Shown here piece by piece: positions 28,906-37,763 of a stretch of DNA of 37,763 bases. Origin of the DNA: Rhizophagus sp. LPA8_4_AMF (Eukaryota > Glomeromycota > Glomeromycetes > Glomerales > Glomeraceae); assembly GCA_021464525.1 (NCBI GenBank), contig JADRCO010000325.1:1-37763 (forward strand), given 5' to 3'. The first letter of the stretch is position 1. Each line of letters opens with the position of its first letter. Position numbers and translations under genes: made by a program. The notes beneath the pieces were generated by a model that saw only the letters and a program-made list of their open reading frames with translations, did not search any database and was not told the origin of the DNA.

Positions 28906-31382
28906 CAACAAATTTGATAATGATTAGTATTTACAAGCTTATTAAATACTTTGGATAAAAATTTGAAAGAAGCACTTAGAGTTTCCAAAATTGCAAAATC
29001 CATGTTATTGTAACAGAAATTGACATATATGTTTTTCCTTTTCTCATAAAGGAATAACTGTTGTAAAAAGTAATGTCACAAATATCACTTATCAAAAGAA
29101 GATCCTGATATGACTTTAAGTCAAGTTGGTCTATGCGACTTATCAAAAGTTGAAGTAATTAAAGATGAAAATGACTTATATAAGTAATATGACAATTAAC
29201 TAAACAGCTTGGGCAGGATAACTTTCTGATCTTAATGGTGGGGACCTTATCACAGCAAAATAAATTTACATGATATCAAACAGCAGATTTAACTGTTAAT
29301 TTTACAAAAACAAGTGAAATTTTTAATTTTTACTACTGATTGGCAAAAGTTGGAAATTAAAAATTAAAAGTTTGGCTTCAGATTATACTATTCCATACTT
29401 TTATGCTTACAAAGTATGAAAATATTTTAAGAAAATAGCATAATATTTCTTTTTTATATCATTTCTTAAAATGGACCTAAATACAATGAAGGTTATTACT
29501 TTATTATATCAGATGGAAACAAATAAATATAAATAGTCAATCAAAAAAATAATAATATTGACATTTAAAACTTTAATTACATAGTTTATTTCATTGAACT
29601 TCTTTGAAATATTCTCAAAGAAGAATCATCATAGATAACGAAAATGAATTAAGAGAAAATATCTTATTTAACTACTGAAAAGATACAATATGCTATGGCA
29701 GAATTAGTTTAATAACTTGAAAGTTTATCAAAGAATAACATTTAATTTTAACGCTGTCAACTGATGGAGTTATTCATAATTACATCAATACATTTATTTC
29801 TTTAATATTTTAGTAGTAACATTTCATCAGTAGTAATAGCAAATTTTTTACCAATTATTTTTAGACCTGCTTTCCAGGTTTATAACCCTTAAAGTAATGT
29901 TTAAAGTATATTCAAATCTGCAAACTATCAAAATGGAAATTCCAAATCATAATAATTATACATTATCTGTTATAATTAGAAAATTATTATTAATTTTATT
30001 ATACTTCAGTTGGACAATTTTTTTAATTATATATGTTTCTTATTATTCTTATAGTTTGTTGCCTTATTGCATTATATTTAATCTAGTTTTTTGATAATAT
30101 TATTTAATCAGTTATTTATTAACTTTCTTAATGATTTATATATCTTATTTTTATTATTTATACCTTCATTCTTTTTGCAACTTTTATCAAATCATCACAA
30201 GTGACTTAAAAAGTTTATTCCATCCCTTTTATTGGAAAGAAAATGACTCTGGAAAAAAAAAGTTTCTTTCTTAACAACTCAGAAGAGCACATGCTTTTTA
30301 TAAAATGCTAAGTTAAACTAGTAGAATCATAAATCATACTCAAGGAATGTATTAAATAATATAGATACAAAAATCAGAATATTTGTTCCAATATATCCTG
30401 GAATTATACAAAGGAAAAATAATCAAAAAAAGACATATCAAATCTTCTATTATACTAAAAAGTAATTATAATACAAGTGTTGTTATTTAATTGAAAATAA
30501 GTGGATAGTCTTACAATTATTAATATTTTAATAGAATACTTAACAATTAATGAAATATTTTTATTAAAAGAGAATATATTAACATTACCCATTTCTGATC
30601 AATTAAAATAGTATTCCAATATATTAGAAATTTTTATTTGGCTAGTAAGCGAAAGACTAATTTAACATTCCATATGCCCAAAGCAAAAAAATCAGTATTA
30701 GGCATTACTACCTTCCAGTCCTTTCAGCAATGCTATTAATTTTCTTGATAAGCCAAGTATCTATAATGAAAAATTACAGAAAAAAAAAATGAAAGAAATA
30801 ACTTCAACTTAATTATAGAAGCAGAATAGGTTGTAGTAGCAATTTAAAGATTTTTTTACAATCAGTTATGGTTAATATTACAAGAAAATTATCTTAGAGG
30901 TAATATGTAATATATAAATCTCCAAATTCTCAAAATCCATTATTGAAAAATAATGTAATGGATTGTAAGTTGTGAGGTTTATATATTGAATAGTTAAAAT
31001 TGGTTAACATTTTACATCATATTTGATAAAATTAATTTTAGAAGAAAATGTTGACATTGTTGATAATTTACGTGTATATTATATTACTATAAAAAAGGAA
31101 TATATTATTATAACTATCTTATTATATAATCAATAACATACTATTACTTTATATTTAAAGTATTATTGATACTGGAGGAATTTTTAAGATATTACAGGAG
31201 TATTTTGGTCACATGCTTGTAAAAGTAATGCAAAGGATTAAACTACCATCAACATTATAAAATTCGATAAAAGAATAGAAAACCAAGTATTCATGGTGGA
31301 ATACTTATAAAAACTTTATTATGTGTTGATTGAAATATATCATGGCTAAATTATCAGCAAAAAATTAATAGTGCTAACTTAA
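28906..31382. other. AT-rich stretch with untraceable element remains
   Basis: A frame at 29088-29189 reads HLSKEDPDMTLSQVGLCDLS and may be a broken Gag zinc-knuckle end, but it is too short to call. The 65-codon frame at 29897-30094 is hydrophobic and probably chance. Nothing else is supported. Confidence 0.4.
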
Positions 31383-31819
31383 ATGACAGCAAATTATTCA
31401 GAGAATAATGATCTTTTAATACAACAAAATTCACAAATAATTGAATTTTATTATCCAAAAATCATTGGAAAATTACTATTCTGGTCATGGTTACAAGTGA
31501 TTGAATTATCAATAATCACAGAATTTGGCCCTATTCTTGATGGGTCAGATTTAAACATTTTATTAAATGAGTTATATTTATGATCCAAGTAAAAGGTTAG
31601 TATTTATTTTTTTTTTATTTAAATATTTTATAAAATTTTACTAATAATTTATTATCAATTAATAATATTATAGGTAAAACATCAAAGACATGTAGTAATT
31701 GTTATGCACCTAAATATAACATTAGATGATACACAGCACCATGTAAATTATGTAAAAAGGAAGGTCATACTTATTTAAGATGCAAAGGGAATAATGTAGA
31801 AGGTAGTAATTCTAATTAG
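31383..31819 (+). pseudogene. CCHC zinc-knuckle relic of a transposable element
   Basis: After a probable intron (GTTAGT at 31596 to TATTATAG at 31673) the sequence reads KTSKTCSNCYAPKYNIR, a TGA, then TAPCKLCKKEGHTYLRCKG and a TAG. CKLCKKEGHTYLRC is an exact C-x2-C-x4-H-x4-C knuckle, and the preceding CSNC...YNIR looks like a second, decayed knuckle (C-x2-C-x4-[HY]-N-I-R). The upstream frame at 31383-31583 (66 codons) is in a different phase. Such paired knuckles end many transposon proteins (MULE or retroelement Gag); which one cannot be told. Confidence 0.55.
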
Positions 31820-32672
31820 ATGAACATTAAAGAATTCGTGTGTAAATATTATTAAGTATTTAAGTTTAATTTCTAATGATCGTGACTTATATTACGAATT
31901 TCTTAACTATTAACGTGAGTTAATTTAAACCCCCTTTTTTTGTAACACGCATTTCTCCTTTATTTAAATTTAAACCCGTTTATTGTAAAGATCTAACCTA
32001 TAGAATCATATTAAATTTTCAATAATAAAGACATTAAAGAATTTAAAGCGATAAATAATGTAAATATCGATGAAAATAAAAATATCTTTGAAATCTTTTT
32101 TTTTATAATTACAGCTACAGCTTTATGTATACAATAAGAAAATTTCGTCCAACTAAATTTGAAAAGGGGGTGGCAAAAATCCAAATACCATCCTGAGTGA
32201 CACGCGGATAACTTCTTTTACCTTAAAGAATTAGTTGATTAAACAGAATAATAAGCAATACATAGTATTATATTATATTAAAACTTATTAACAATATTAC
32301 AATCCAATTAAAATGACAGGTTTATACATATTTTGCATTAAAAATTATTCAAGTCACTTGATTTACCTCGTTTCCTGAGAAAGAACCTTTTGGTTTAACT
32401 TGACAGATGAAGGAAACTAAGATTTGGCAACATGTGCAGTATACGTTAAAGGGTTCTTATAATGCTCATTCCAGTTCCTGATATTTAAATGATAAAAATA
32501 CTTAGTAACATTGATTTCCAATAATTAAAATTTCTCTGAAGATTTCTTCCAAAAGTTGCACCTACATATTATGGTTTTTGTATAGAACTATACTAAAAAT
32601 AAGAATTTGATATTACCGTCTCGAAATGGTGATCTGCAAGAATTTAAATCAAACCACAATACCATTGTGTAT
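31820..32672. other. Intergenic stretch, nothing recognised
   Basis: AT-rich with short C or G runs near 31930 and 32165. No gene is seen. Confidence 0.45.
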
Positions 32673-32774
32673 CCCTATAAAAAATTTTTTTAGAAAATTG
32701 ATCACATATATCGGAGTTTATTCGAAGAAAAATGATCATTTATCGGAATTTTCTCCAGAAAATTTTTCATAGGG
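32673..32774. mobile_element. 102-bp fold-back MITE-like element
   Basis: The ends are CCCTATAAAAAATTTTTTTAG and, inverted, CCCTATGAAAAATTTTCTGG, continuing to GAAAATT; inner parts (TTGATCACATATATCGGA and TGATCATTTATCGGA) repeat a related motif. The flanks share TAT on both sides, a possible target duplication. It ends directly against the TATATATAA upstream of the first F-box gene. Confidence 0.6.
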
Positions 32775-32820
32775 TATATATAACCATCTGATTTAAATGT
32801 AAGTTACACTATATATAGGA
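32775..32820 (+). promoter_or_regulatory. TATA-like boxes upstream of F-box gene 1
   Basis: TATATATAA (32775-32783) and CTATATATAGG (about 32810-32820) lie 190-230 bp before the ATG at 33006. They could be the core promoter; the AT-rich background weakens the call. Confidence 0.3.
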
Positions 32821-33005
32821 TAGTAGTTGTAAGATCGCTTAATTTATCCTTCTCCGTACGAGTCAGATGATGGCATTTCGTACGCACTAAAAAATGTGCA
32901 ACCAAATATTGCGTAATGATGGTTACACAATTTACGCCAACCGCCTTTGACTCATTCGTAAAAGCAAAATTTTATTCCCATTAAAAATCATAAAAACCAT
33001 TAAAA

Positions 33006-34388
33006 ATGTTGGAACTCAATAGAGATGTTATATTTTTAATATTGGAAGAATTGCAAAATGATAGCAAATCACTTTATTCATGTCTTTTAGTTAATAGAAC
33101 TTGGTGTGAAACGACGATACCAATTTTATGGAAGGATCCTACTAGATATCATCTAACTGACGATGCATGTAATATTTTATTTAATAAAATACTTTTACAT
33201 TTATCCGAAGAATCAAGAGATAAATTGAAGAATCAAGGAATTGATCATATTATAGAAATATATAAGCGACCTTTATTTAATTATATTAGTTTTTGGAGGC
33301 ATTTGAATTTATGTTTTTTGGAACATATGATGAACGTTTTTATAATAAAAAATTCCATTTTCAAAAATGAAGTATTGAAAATATTTACTAGTAATGATAA
33401 AAAATATATTTCTCTCTCTATTCCAGAATCATTTAATTCTCACTTGTTTTCATGGAATGAGCATTGCTTTTTAGAACTTGAATATTTTTATTTTGACTGT
33501 AATATCAATAGCGATATATTAGAAGGTTTGTCCACAATAATCACGTCAATTAAAAAATTGGAGCTTAATATTAGATATAGAAATACCACTGATCCTTCTA
33601 GAATCGTTAAATTAATCGAGGCTCAAAAAAATCTAAAAGAAGTTAGTTTGATCCATGATTATTATATTAAAATTAATGAATCATATCACAAAACATTAGA
33701 AGAATCACTAATTAAATGTGCAAATACCGTTCAACATTTGAAAATAGACTGGAAACCTATCACAAATTTTCTTTCATATTTTGTAAATTTATTAAGCTTA
33801 GAATTAAATTATGTTTATACAAATTGGGCCTATTCAGTATCTTTACCATTTTTAAAATTTCTAAAAGCTAATGGTGTCTCATCTGAAGTTTTAGCAAGTA
33901 TTATTGAAAATACGAAAGGAAATCTTACTGAAATCATTATAAATTATCATCATCACCATAATGATAAAAGGCTTATTAAGGCAATTTATCAACATTGTCC
34001 GAATCTCAATTATCTTAAATTATCATTGTTAAATAAGGATGAGGATATTGTAGAATTTCAAAATTTATTAATCAATTGTAAATTTATAAATATATTAGAT
34101 ATTATTGGTATCGGTGATTTCATTTGGAATGTACTTCTAAAAGTATTGACAAATTATTCACCAATTTATTTATTTAGGTTGAAGTTTTTTTGTTACTTAC
34201 TTAATTCTGATTTTGTAGAATCTTTAAAATTATTTCTTGATGGTAGGAAAAATAGAAGTCCTATATTATTACAAGTAAATTCAATGAGATTATGGGAGCG
34301 TCAACAACAGCTGATGCTGCAGCAATTGGAGCATCTATTGAAAGAGTATAAAGCTAAAGGTATAATTAAAGATTTTGAATGCATCTAA
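33006..34388 (+). CDS. F-box/leucine-rich protein, copy 1
   Basis: 460 residues, single exon, starting at the ATG at 33006 right before the domain. Residues 3-45 are an F-box (LNRDVIFLILEELQND, SLYSCLLVNRTWCETTIPIL), followed by the W-K-D-P-T-R-Y block typical of the Rhizophagus family. The F-box is expected to bind Skp1 in an SCF ubiquitin ligase, with the rest choosing the target. Residues from about 140 onward carry irregular leucine-rich repeats (NLKEVSLI, TVQHLKIDW, LLSLELNYV, LTEIIINYH, NLNYLKLSLL). The end is Gln/Leu-rich and coiled-coil-like (QQQLMLQQLEHLLKEYKAKG). The next gene is a close paralogue in tandem. The target is unknown. Confidence 0.92.
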   Translation: MLELNRDVIFLILEELQNDSKSLYSCLLVNRTWCETTIPILWKDPTRYHLTDDACNILFNKILLHLSEESRDKLKNQGIDHIIEIYKRPLFNYISFWRHLNLCFLEHMMNVFIIKNSIFKNEVLKIFTSNDKKYISLSIPESFNSHLFSWNEHCFLELEYFYFDCNINSDILEGLSTIITSIKKLELNIRYRNTTDPSRIVKLIEAQKNLKEVSLIHDYYIKINESYHKTLEESLIKCANTVQHLKIDWKPITNFLSYFVNLLSLELNYVYTNWAYSVSLPFLKFLKANGVSSEVLASIIENTKGNLTEIIINYHHHHNDKRLIKAIYQHCPNLNYLKLSLLNKDEDIVEFQNLLINCKFINILDIIGIGDFIWNVLLKVLTNYSPIYLFRLKFFCYLLNSDFVESLKLFLDGRKNRSPILLQVNSMRLWERQQQLMLQQLEHLLKEYKAKGIIKDFECI

Positions 34389-35303
34389 AAATATTTTCGA
34401 TTTTTCTACAATGGGTTATTATTATTTAATGTATAGTTTTTTTATTATGAGAGTTGTTTCATATTATGAACGAATATATATGGAGCATTAAAATCTCAAT
34501 TATTTGTTAAATAAAATTATATTTCATTGACTTATTTATAATATTTATTTGCATATATTACATCAAATTTAACGTAACACTTTAAAAGTTCTGTACGACA
34601 AATTTTATTACGTTGACGAAAAACTTGTATACGAATCACGTGATGTAAGGTTGCTTGGAAGATAACAGGTTTTGTGAAGAATTTTGTTTACATTAATATA
34701 AAAAAATTTGTGCAAACATAAACGAAATGTATTAAATTATAACTATTATTAAATATTTGATTAATAAATATTAAAATACAAACTTATTACTTTTATATTT
34801 AAAGTATCTAATATATTACTTTTATACATGCTATTGATATACAATTCCCTACTACATTATAACTATGATTGAATGTATGAATTTGTTTTTAATTTCTATA
34901 CGATTCTTACTATAATTTTATACGAAAAATTATCTGTTATGCTCTGGATGTTTAAAATTAATAAGGATTTCTTTGCCATTCTTTGCCAATTAACAAATGT
35001 TAAAAAACAAAATTATTATTAATAAAGTAAATATTTATTAAAAGATTGAGTTGATAGCGACAGTTTGCAAAAAAACTAATTATCTTGATAATCACCAAAT
35101 CAAAAATGTTGCGCGAATATACCATTTATCTTTATTAAGACTTTTACACTTGATATCACACTAGATGACAATTGCATCATTCCTTATCAAATTTGGTCAG
35201 CATTGATTGAAGTAATTTATTTATTACGCATTTTATGTCATCATGACTCCGAAAAATCTCTTATAACCTTACCTATGTGAGATATTAATTTTTTCTTTAA
35301 AAA
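34389..35303. promoter_or_regulatory. Spacer between the two F-box genes
   Basis: This 915-bp AT-rich spacer must hold the 3' end of copy 1 and the promoter of copy 2. It contains an ATCACGTGAT palindrome at 34635-34644. No clear TATA box or further gene is seen. Confidence 0.4.
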
Positions 35304-36713
35304 ATGTCAAAACTTAACAGAGACATAATTTTCTTTATATTAAAAGAATTACAAAATGATTGCAAATCTCTTCATTCATGTCTTTTAGTTAATAGAACAT
35401 GGTGTGAAACGACGGTATCAATTTTATGGAAAGACCCTACTAGATACTATGATCTAACTGACGATGCATGTAATATTTTATTTAATAAAATGCTTTTACA
35501 TTTATCCGAAGAATCAAGAATTAATTTAAAGAATCAAAGAATAGATCTTTTTGCAAAAACATATCAGCGACCTATATTTAATTATATCAGTTTTTGGAGG
35601 CATTTAGATTTATTTTTCTTAGAACAACACATAGATCATGTAATTAAAATTTTTAAAGTGAAAAATAAAAAAATACCTATTGTCAAAAATGAAGTATTGA
35701 AATTATTTATTAATAATGATAAGAAATATATTTCTCTCTCTATTCCAAATTCTCACCTGTTTACAGGAGTTGAGCATTACTTTTCAAAACTTGAATACTT
35801 TTATTTTGATAATATTGTAAATAGCAATATTTTGGAAGAATTGTCTATGATAAGCACATCGGAACTTAATGCTAGATATAACGGAATCTTTAAATTAATT
35901 GGAACTCAGAAAAATCTAAGACAAGTTAATTTAATCTACTATGATGGAGGTATTATAAATAATGATGCATATTTATATCACAAAGCATTAGAAGAATCAC
36001 TGATTAAATGTGCAGATACTATTCAATATTTGAGAATAGATTGGAGACCTATCACAAATTTTCTTTCATATCTTATAAATTTAGTAAGTTTAGATTTAGC
36101 ACATTTAAAATTTAGTCATAATAATTGGAATCATTTAAAAAATGCATCTTTACCACTTTTAAAATTTCTAAAAGCCAATTACATACCATTTAACATTTTG
36201 GCATGTATAATTGAAAATACTAAAGGACATCTTACTGAAATTAGTATTTGTCATAATAATTTAGATGAGAACCAGTTGATCCAAGCAATTTATCAAAATT
36301 GTCCAAATCTTAGTTATCTTAATTTGACATTGTCACTTAATAGTTATAAGGAATTCCAAAATTTATTAATTAATTGTAAATTTTTAAATGAATTAGAAAT
36401 TTCTGCTTCAAATAGAAGGTTTGACTGGAATATATTATTTATCATATTGGCAAAGCTTTCACCAAGTAGCTTGTTTAAGTTTAAATTTGCTTCTACTAAT
36501 TTTGACTGGGAATATAGACAGAGAGATTTAAAATTATTTCTTTCTCGTTGGAAGAACAGACATTCTATGTTATTACAAATAGGATGTATGTATATTACTA
36601 ATAATCAAACTCAACAACAGCGCCAAGGGAAGCGGCAAAAATTAATAAATTTATTACAAAGATTCAAAGATAAAGGTATAATTGAAAAATATGACATAAT
36701 TGGGTTTATGTGA
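35304..36713 (+). CDS. F-box/leucine-rich protein, copy 2
   Basis: 469 residues, single exon, ATG at 35304. The F-box (LNRDIIFFILKELQND, SLHSCLLVNRTWCETTVSIL) and the WKDPTRY block are nearly identical to copy 1, as are the segments DDACNILFNK, LHLSEESR, YISFWRHL, EESLIKCA and DWRPITNFLSYL. The middle and the leucine-rich repeats differ more, with small indels (LRQVNLIYYDG, LVSLDLAHLKF, LNELEISASN). It ends TQQQRQGKRQKLINLLQRF then KDKGIIEKYDIIGFM. Similar ends and tandem placement point to a local duplication with faster change in the presumed substrate-binding part. Confidence 0.92.
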   Translation: MSKLNRDIIFFILKELQNDCKSLHSCLLVNRTWCETTVSILWKDPTRYYDLTDDACNILFNKMLLHLSEESRINLKNQRIDLFAKTYQRPIFNYISFWRHLDLFFLEQHIDHVIKIFKVKNKKIPIVKNEVLKLFINNDKKYISLSIPNSHLFTGVEHYFSKLEYFYFDNIVNSNILEELSMISTSELNARYNGIFKLIGTQKNLRQVNLIYYDGGIINNDAYLYHKALEESLIKCADTIQYLRIDWRPITNFLSYLINLVSLDLAHLKFSHNNWNHLKNASLPLLKFLKANYIPFNILACIIENTKGHLTEISICHNNLDENQLIQAIYQNCPNLSYLNLTLSLNSYKEFQNLLINCKFLNELEISASNRRFDWNILFIILAKLSPSSLFKFKFASTNFDWEYRQRDLKLFLSRWKNRHSMLLQIGCMYITNNQTQQQRQGKRQKLINLLQRFKDKGIIEKYDIIGFM

Positions 36714-37043
36714 TCTGATACACAAGGTTTAATGGGGACCTTTCCAACGTTCTCTCAATTTCTTTTCATTATTTTTAAGTTTATATTCAGATTTTTTGTC
36801 TTCACTAGCTATAACAAATAAAAATCATTGAAATATCCATTTAATCTCTTATCTAAATAAAATTCCAAGTAATTGCTAAATATACAGTATATTATTATCA
36901 ATCGATGTTAAAATAAGAATGAGATATTTTTTTTTTACTAATATTATAACTTTTATTTAAATACTCTCTTACATATTTAATATCACAGTGACTTAAATAA
37001 ATAAAATATAAAAAAAATAAACTAATAACCTATTCGTTTAACT
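36714..37043. other. Intergenic stretch, nothing recognised
   Basis: AT-rich convergent spacer between F-box copy 2 and the TLDc relic; it probably contains the 3' end of copy 2. Confidence 0.45.
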
Positions 37044-37495
37044 TCAAATACTACAATCCTTCTTTATTATTTGAAATATTTCATAATCATTTATTAAAAA
37101 TTCATCCTCCGTATCTCTTATTTATTTTTCATAAGATTTTTTCATAGATTTATGTAAATCATATCTTCTTAAATCATTATTCTCTTTCGCAACCAAAAAA
37201 ATATCATCATTAAATGAAGAACCACTTCTATTATTATATAACAGTGCTATAACTGTACTGCTTACATAACTTAAAATTGGATCTTTAAAATCATTTTTGC
37301 TTTTATAAGAAAATATAAAACTATCTTTTGTTTTACCATACTCACCACTTTGATGTGATTTTCAGATCAAAGGATTATATCCTCCAATAACTTCTTCTGT
37401 TCCTTTTATTTTAATAAATGTAACAGTATGGGTATATTATCACATAATTCATGAAATTTTTTAGGGCTAAATTCATCTTTACTTCCCCTTAATAA
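37044..37495 (-). pseudogene. TLDc-domain relic
   Basis: The minus strand reads LLRGSKDEFSPKKFHELCDN, a one-base shift, then THTVTFIKIKGTEEVIGGYN, PLI, a TGA in place of the usual Trp, KSHQSGEYGKTKDSFIFSYK, then NDLRRYDLHKSMKKSYEK, a TAA, and IRDTEDEFLINDYEIFQI to a TGA at 37046-37044. This is the TLDc pattern (L-L-R-G-S-x-D-G-F-S, I-x-G-G-Y-N-P-x-x-W, D-S-F-I-F-S, D-Y-E-V-F-Q-I). In Rhizophagus such domains usually follow a BTB domain, which is missing here. The relic starts two bases from a palindromic hairpin, suggesting the 5' part was separated by an insertion. Confidence 0.8.
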
Positions 37496-37506
37496 TCACC
37501 GGTCAG

Positions 37507-37584
37507 ATGATAACAAATCGGGGATCAACCAGATACCCAAATGATATCAAAATAACATCTGGATTATCCCCGATTTGTCATCAT
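37507..37584. repeat. Hairpin-forming inverted repeat (28-bp arms)
   Basis: The arm at 37507-37534 (ATGATAACAAATCGGGGATC...) is inverted at 37557-37584 with three mismatches and a 22-bp loop. The arms share CAAATCGGGGAT and CCAGAT. It directly abuts the truncated TLDc relic. Confidence 0.8.
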
Positions 37585-37589
37585 TAGTA

Positions 37590-37763
37590 AACATTCAGCA
37601 TTTACCGAATGACTTCGAATGATGGCCTACATTCGGGTCCCATCCAGGAGTCATTCGGGATGGCTTTTTTAGTTATCATTCGGCATACAATTCAGAATGC
37701 CGAATGATGCATAATGTATATACCGATTGATGATAAATTAATAATTATTAAATGCTGAATGAT
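37590..37763. mobile_element. MITE-like element with CATTCGG/CCGAATG motifs, at right edge
   Basis: The left end CATTCAGCATTTA (37592-37604) is inverted at the right edge (TAAATGCTGAATG at 37749-37761). Inside, CCGAATGA or its complement recurs five to seven times, including a palindrome with 12-bp arms at 37675-37686 and 37697-37708 (ATCATTCGGCAT). The right boundary may lie outside the window. Confidence 0.6.

Noticed and set aside
29088..29189. Possible Gag zinc-knuckle tail (CHKYHLSKEDPD)
   Set aside because: Key residues of the CCHC pattern are missing and the piece is too short.
29897..30094. 65-codon frame with a membrane-like stretch
   Set aside because: Hydrophobicity follows from T-rich sequence; no other support.

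Overview
The window looks like nuclear DNA of an arbuscular mycorrhizal fungus of the Rhizophagus/Glomus type. It is very AT-rich, has short fungal introns and long gene-poor stretches full of decayed transposons. The gene families present (F-box/leucine-rich proteins in tandem, TLDc fragments, 'DUF7431'-type proteins with a MACPF-like signature) are strongly expanded in Rhizophagus irregularis. The species call rests on remembered family patterns, not on a database search.

Left part (1-9.8 kb): four genes. A partial gene on the minus strand runs off the left edge and starts with a helical domain resembling the MLKL/HeLo four-helix fold. Next to it lie three paralogues of one large family: one on the minus strand with a probable 3' intron, one divergent on the plus strand, and a third on the plus strand that has lost its N-terminal domain. 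All three carry a segment matching the spacing of the MACPF/perforin signature (YG-x9-GG). Between the second and third paralogue lies a block of higher-order repeats (6.5-7.3 kb) and a decayed coding remnant.

Middle part (9.8-32.9 kb): no intact gene that I can support. It is a transposon graveyard: a 541-bp fold-back element with tandem-repeat arms and a 9-bp target duplication (MULE-like); a complete but dead 2.1-kb pogo/Tigger-type DNA transposon with terminal inverted repeats, TA duplication, one intron and three in-frame stops; a telomere-like minisatellite; relics of a non-LTR retrotransposon, an hAT transposase tail, a 2OG-Fe(II) oxygenase, a Ty3/gypsy reverse transcriptase and a CCHC zinc knuckle; and several small inverted-repeat elements.

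Right part (33.0-37.8 kb): two intact tandem F-box paralogues on the plus strand, then a TLDc pseudogene on the minus strand cut off by a palindromic hairpin and a small MITE-like sequence at the right edge.

The most interesting idea is functional. The left cluster puts a possible HeLo/MLKL-like cell-death domain directly beside possible MACPF pore-formers, so it may be a membrane-permeabilising or self/non-self defence locus. That is a hypothesis from sequence pattern only.
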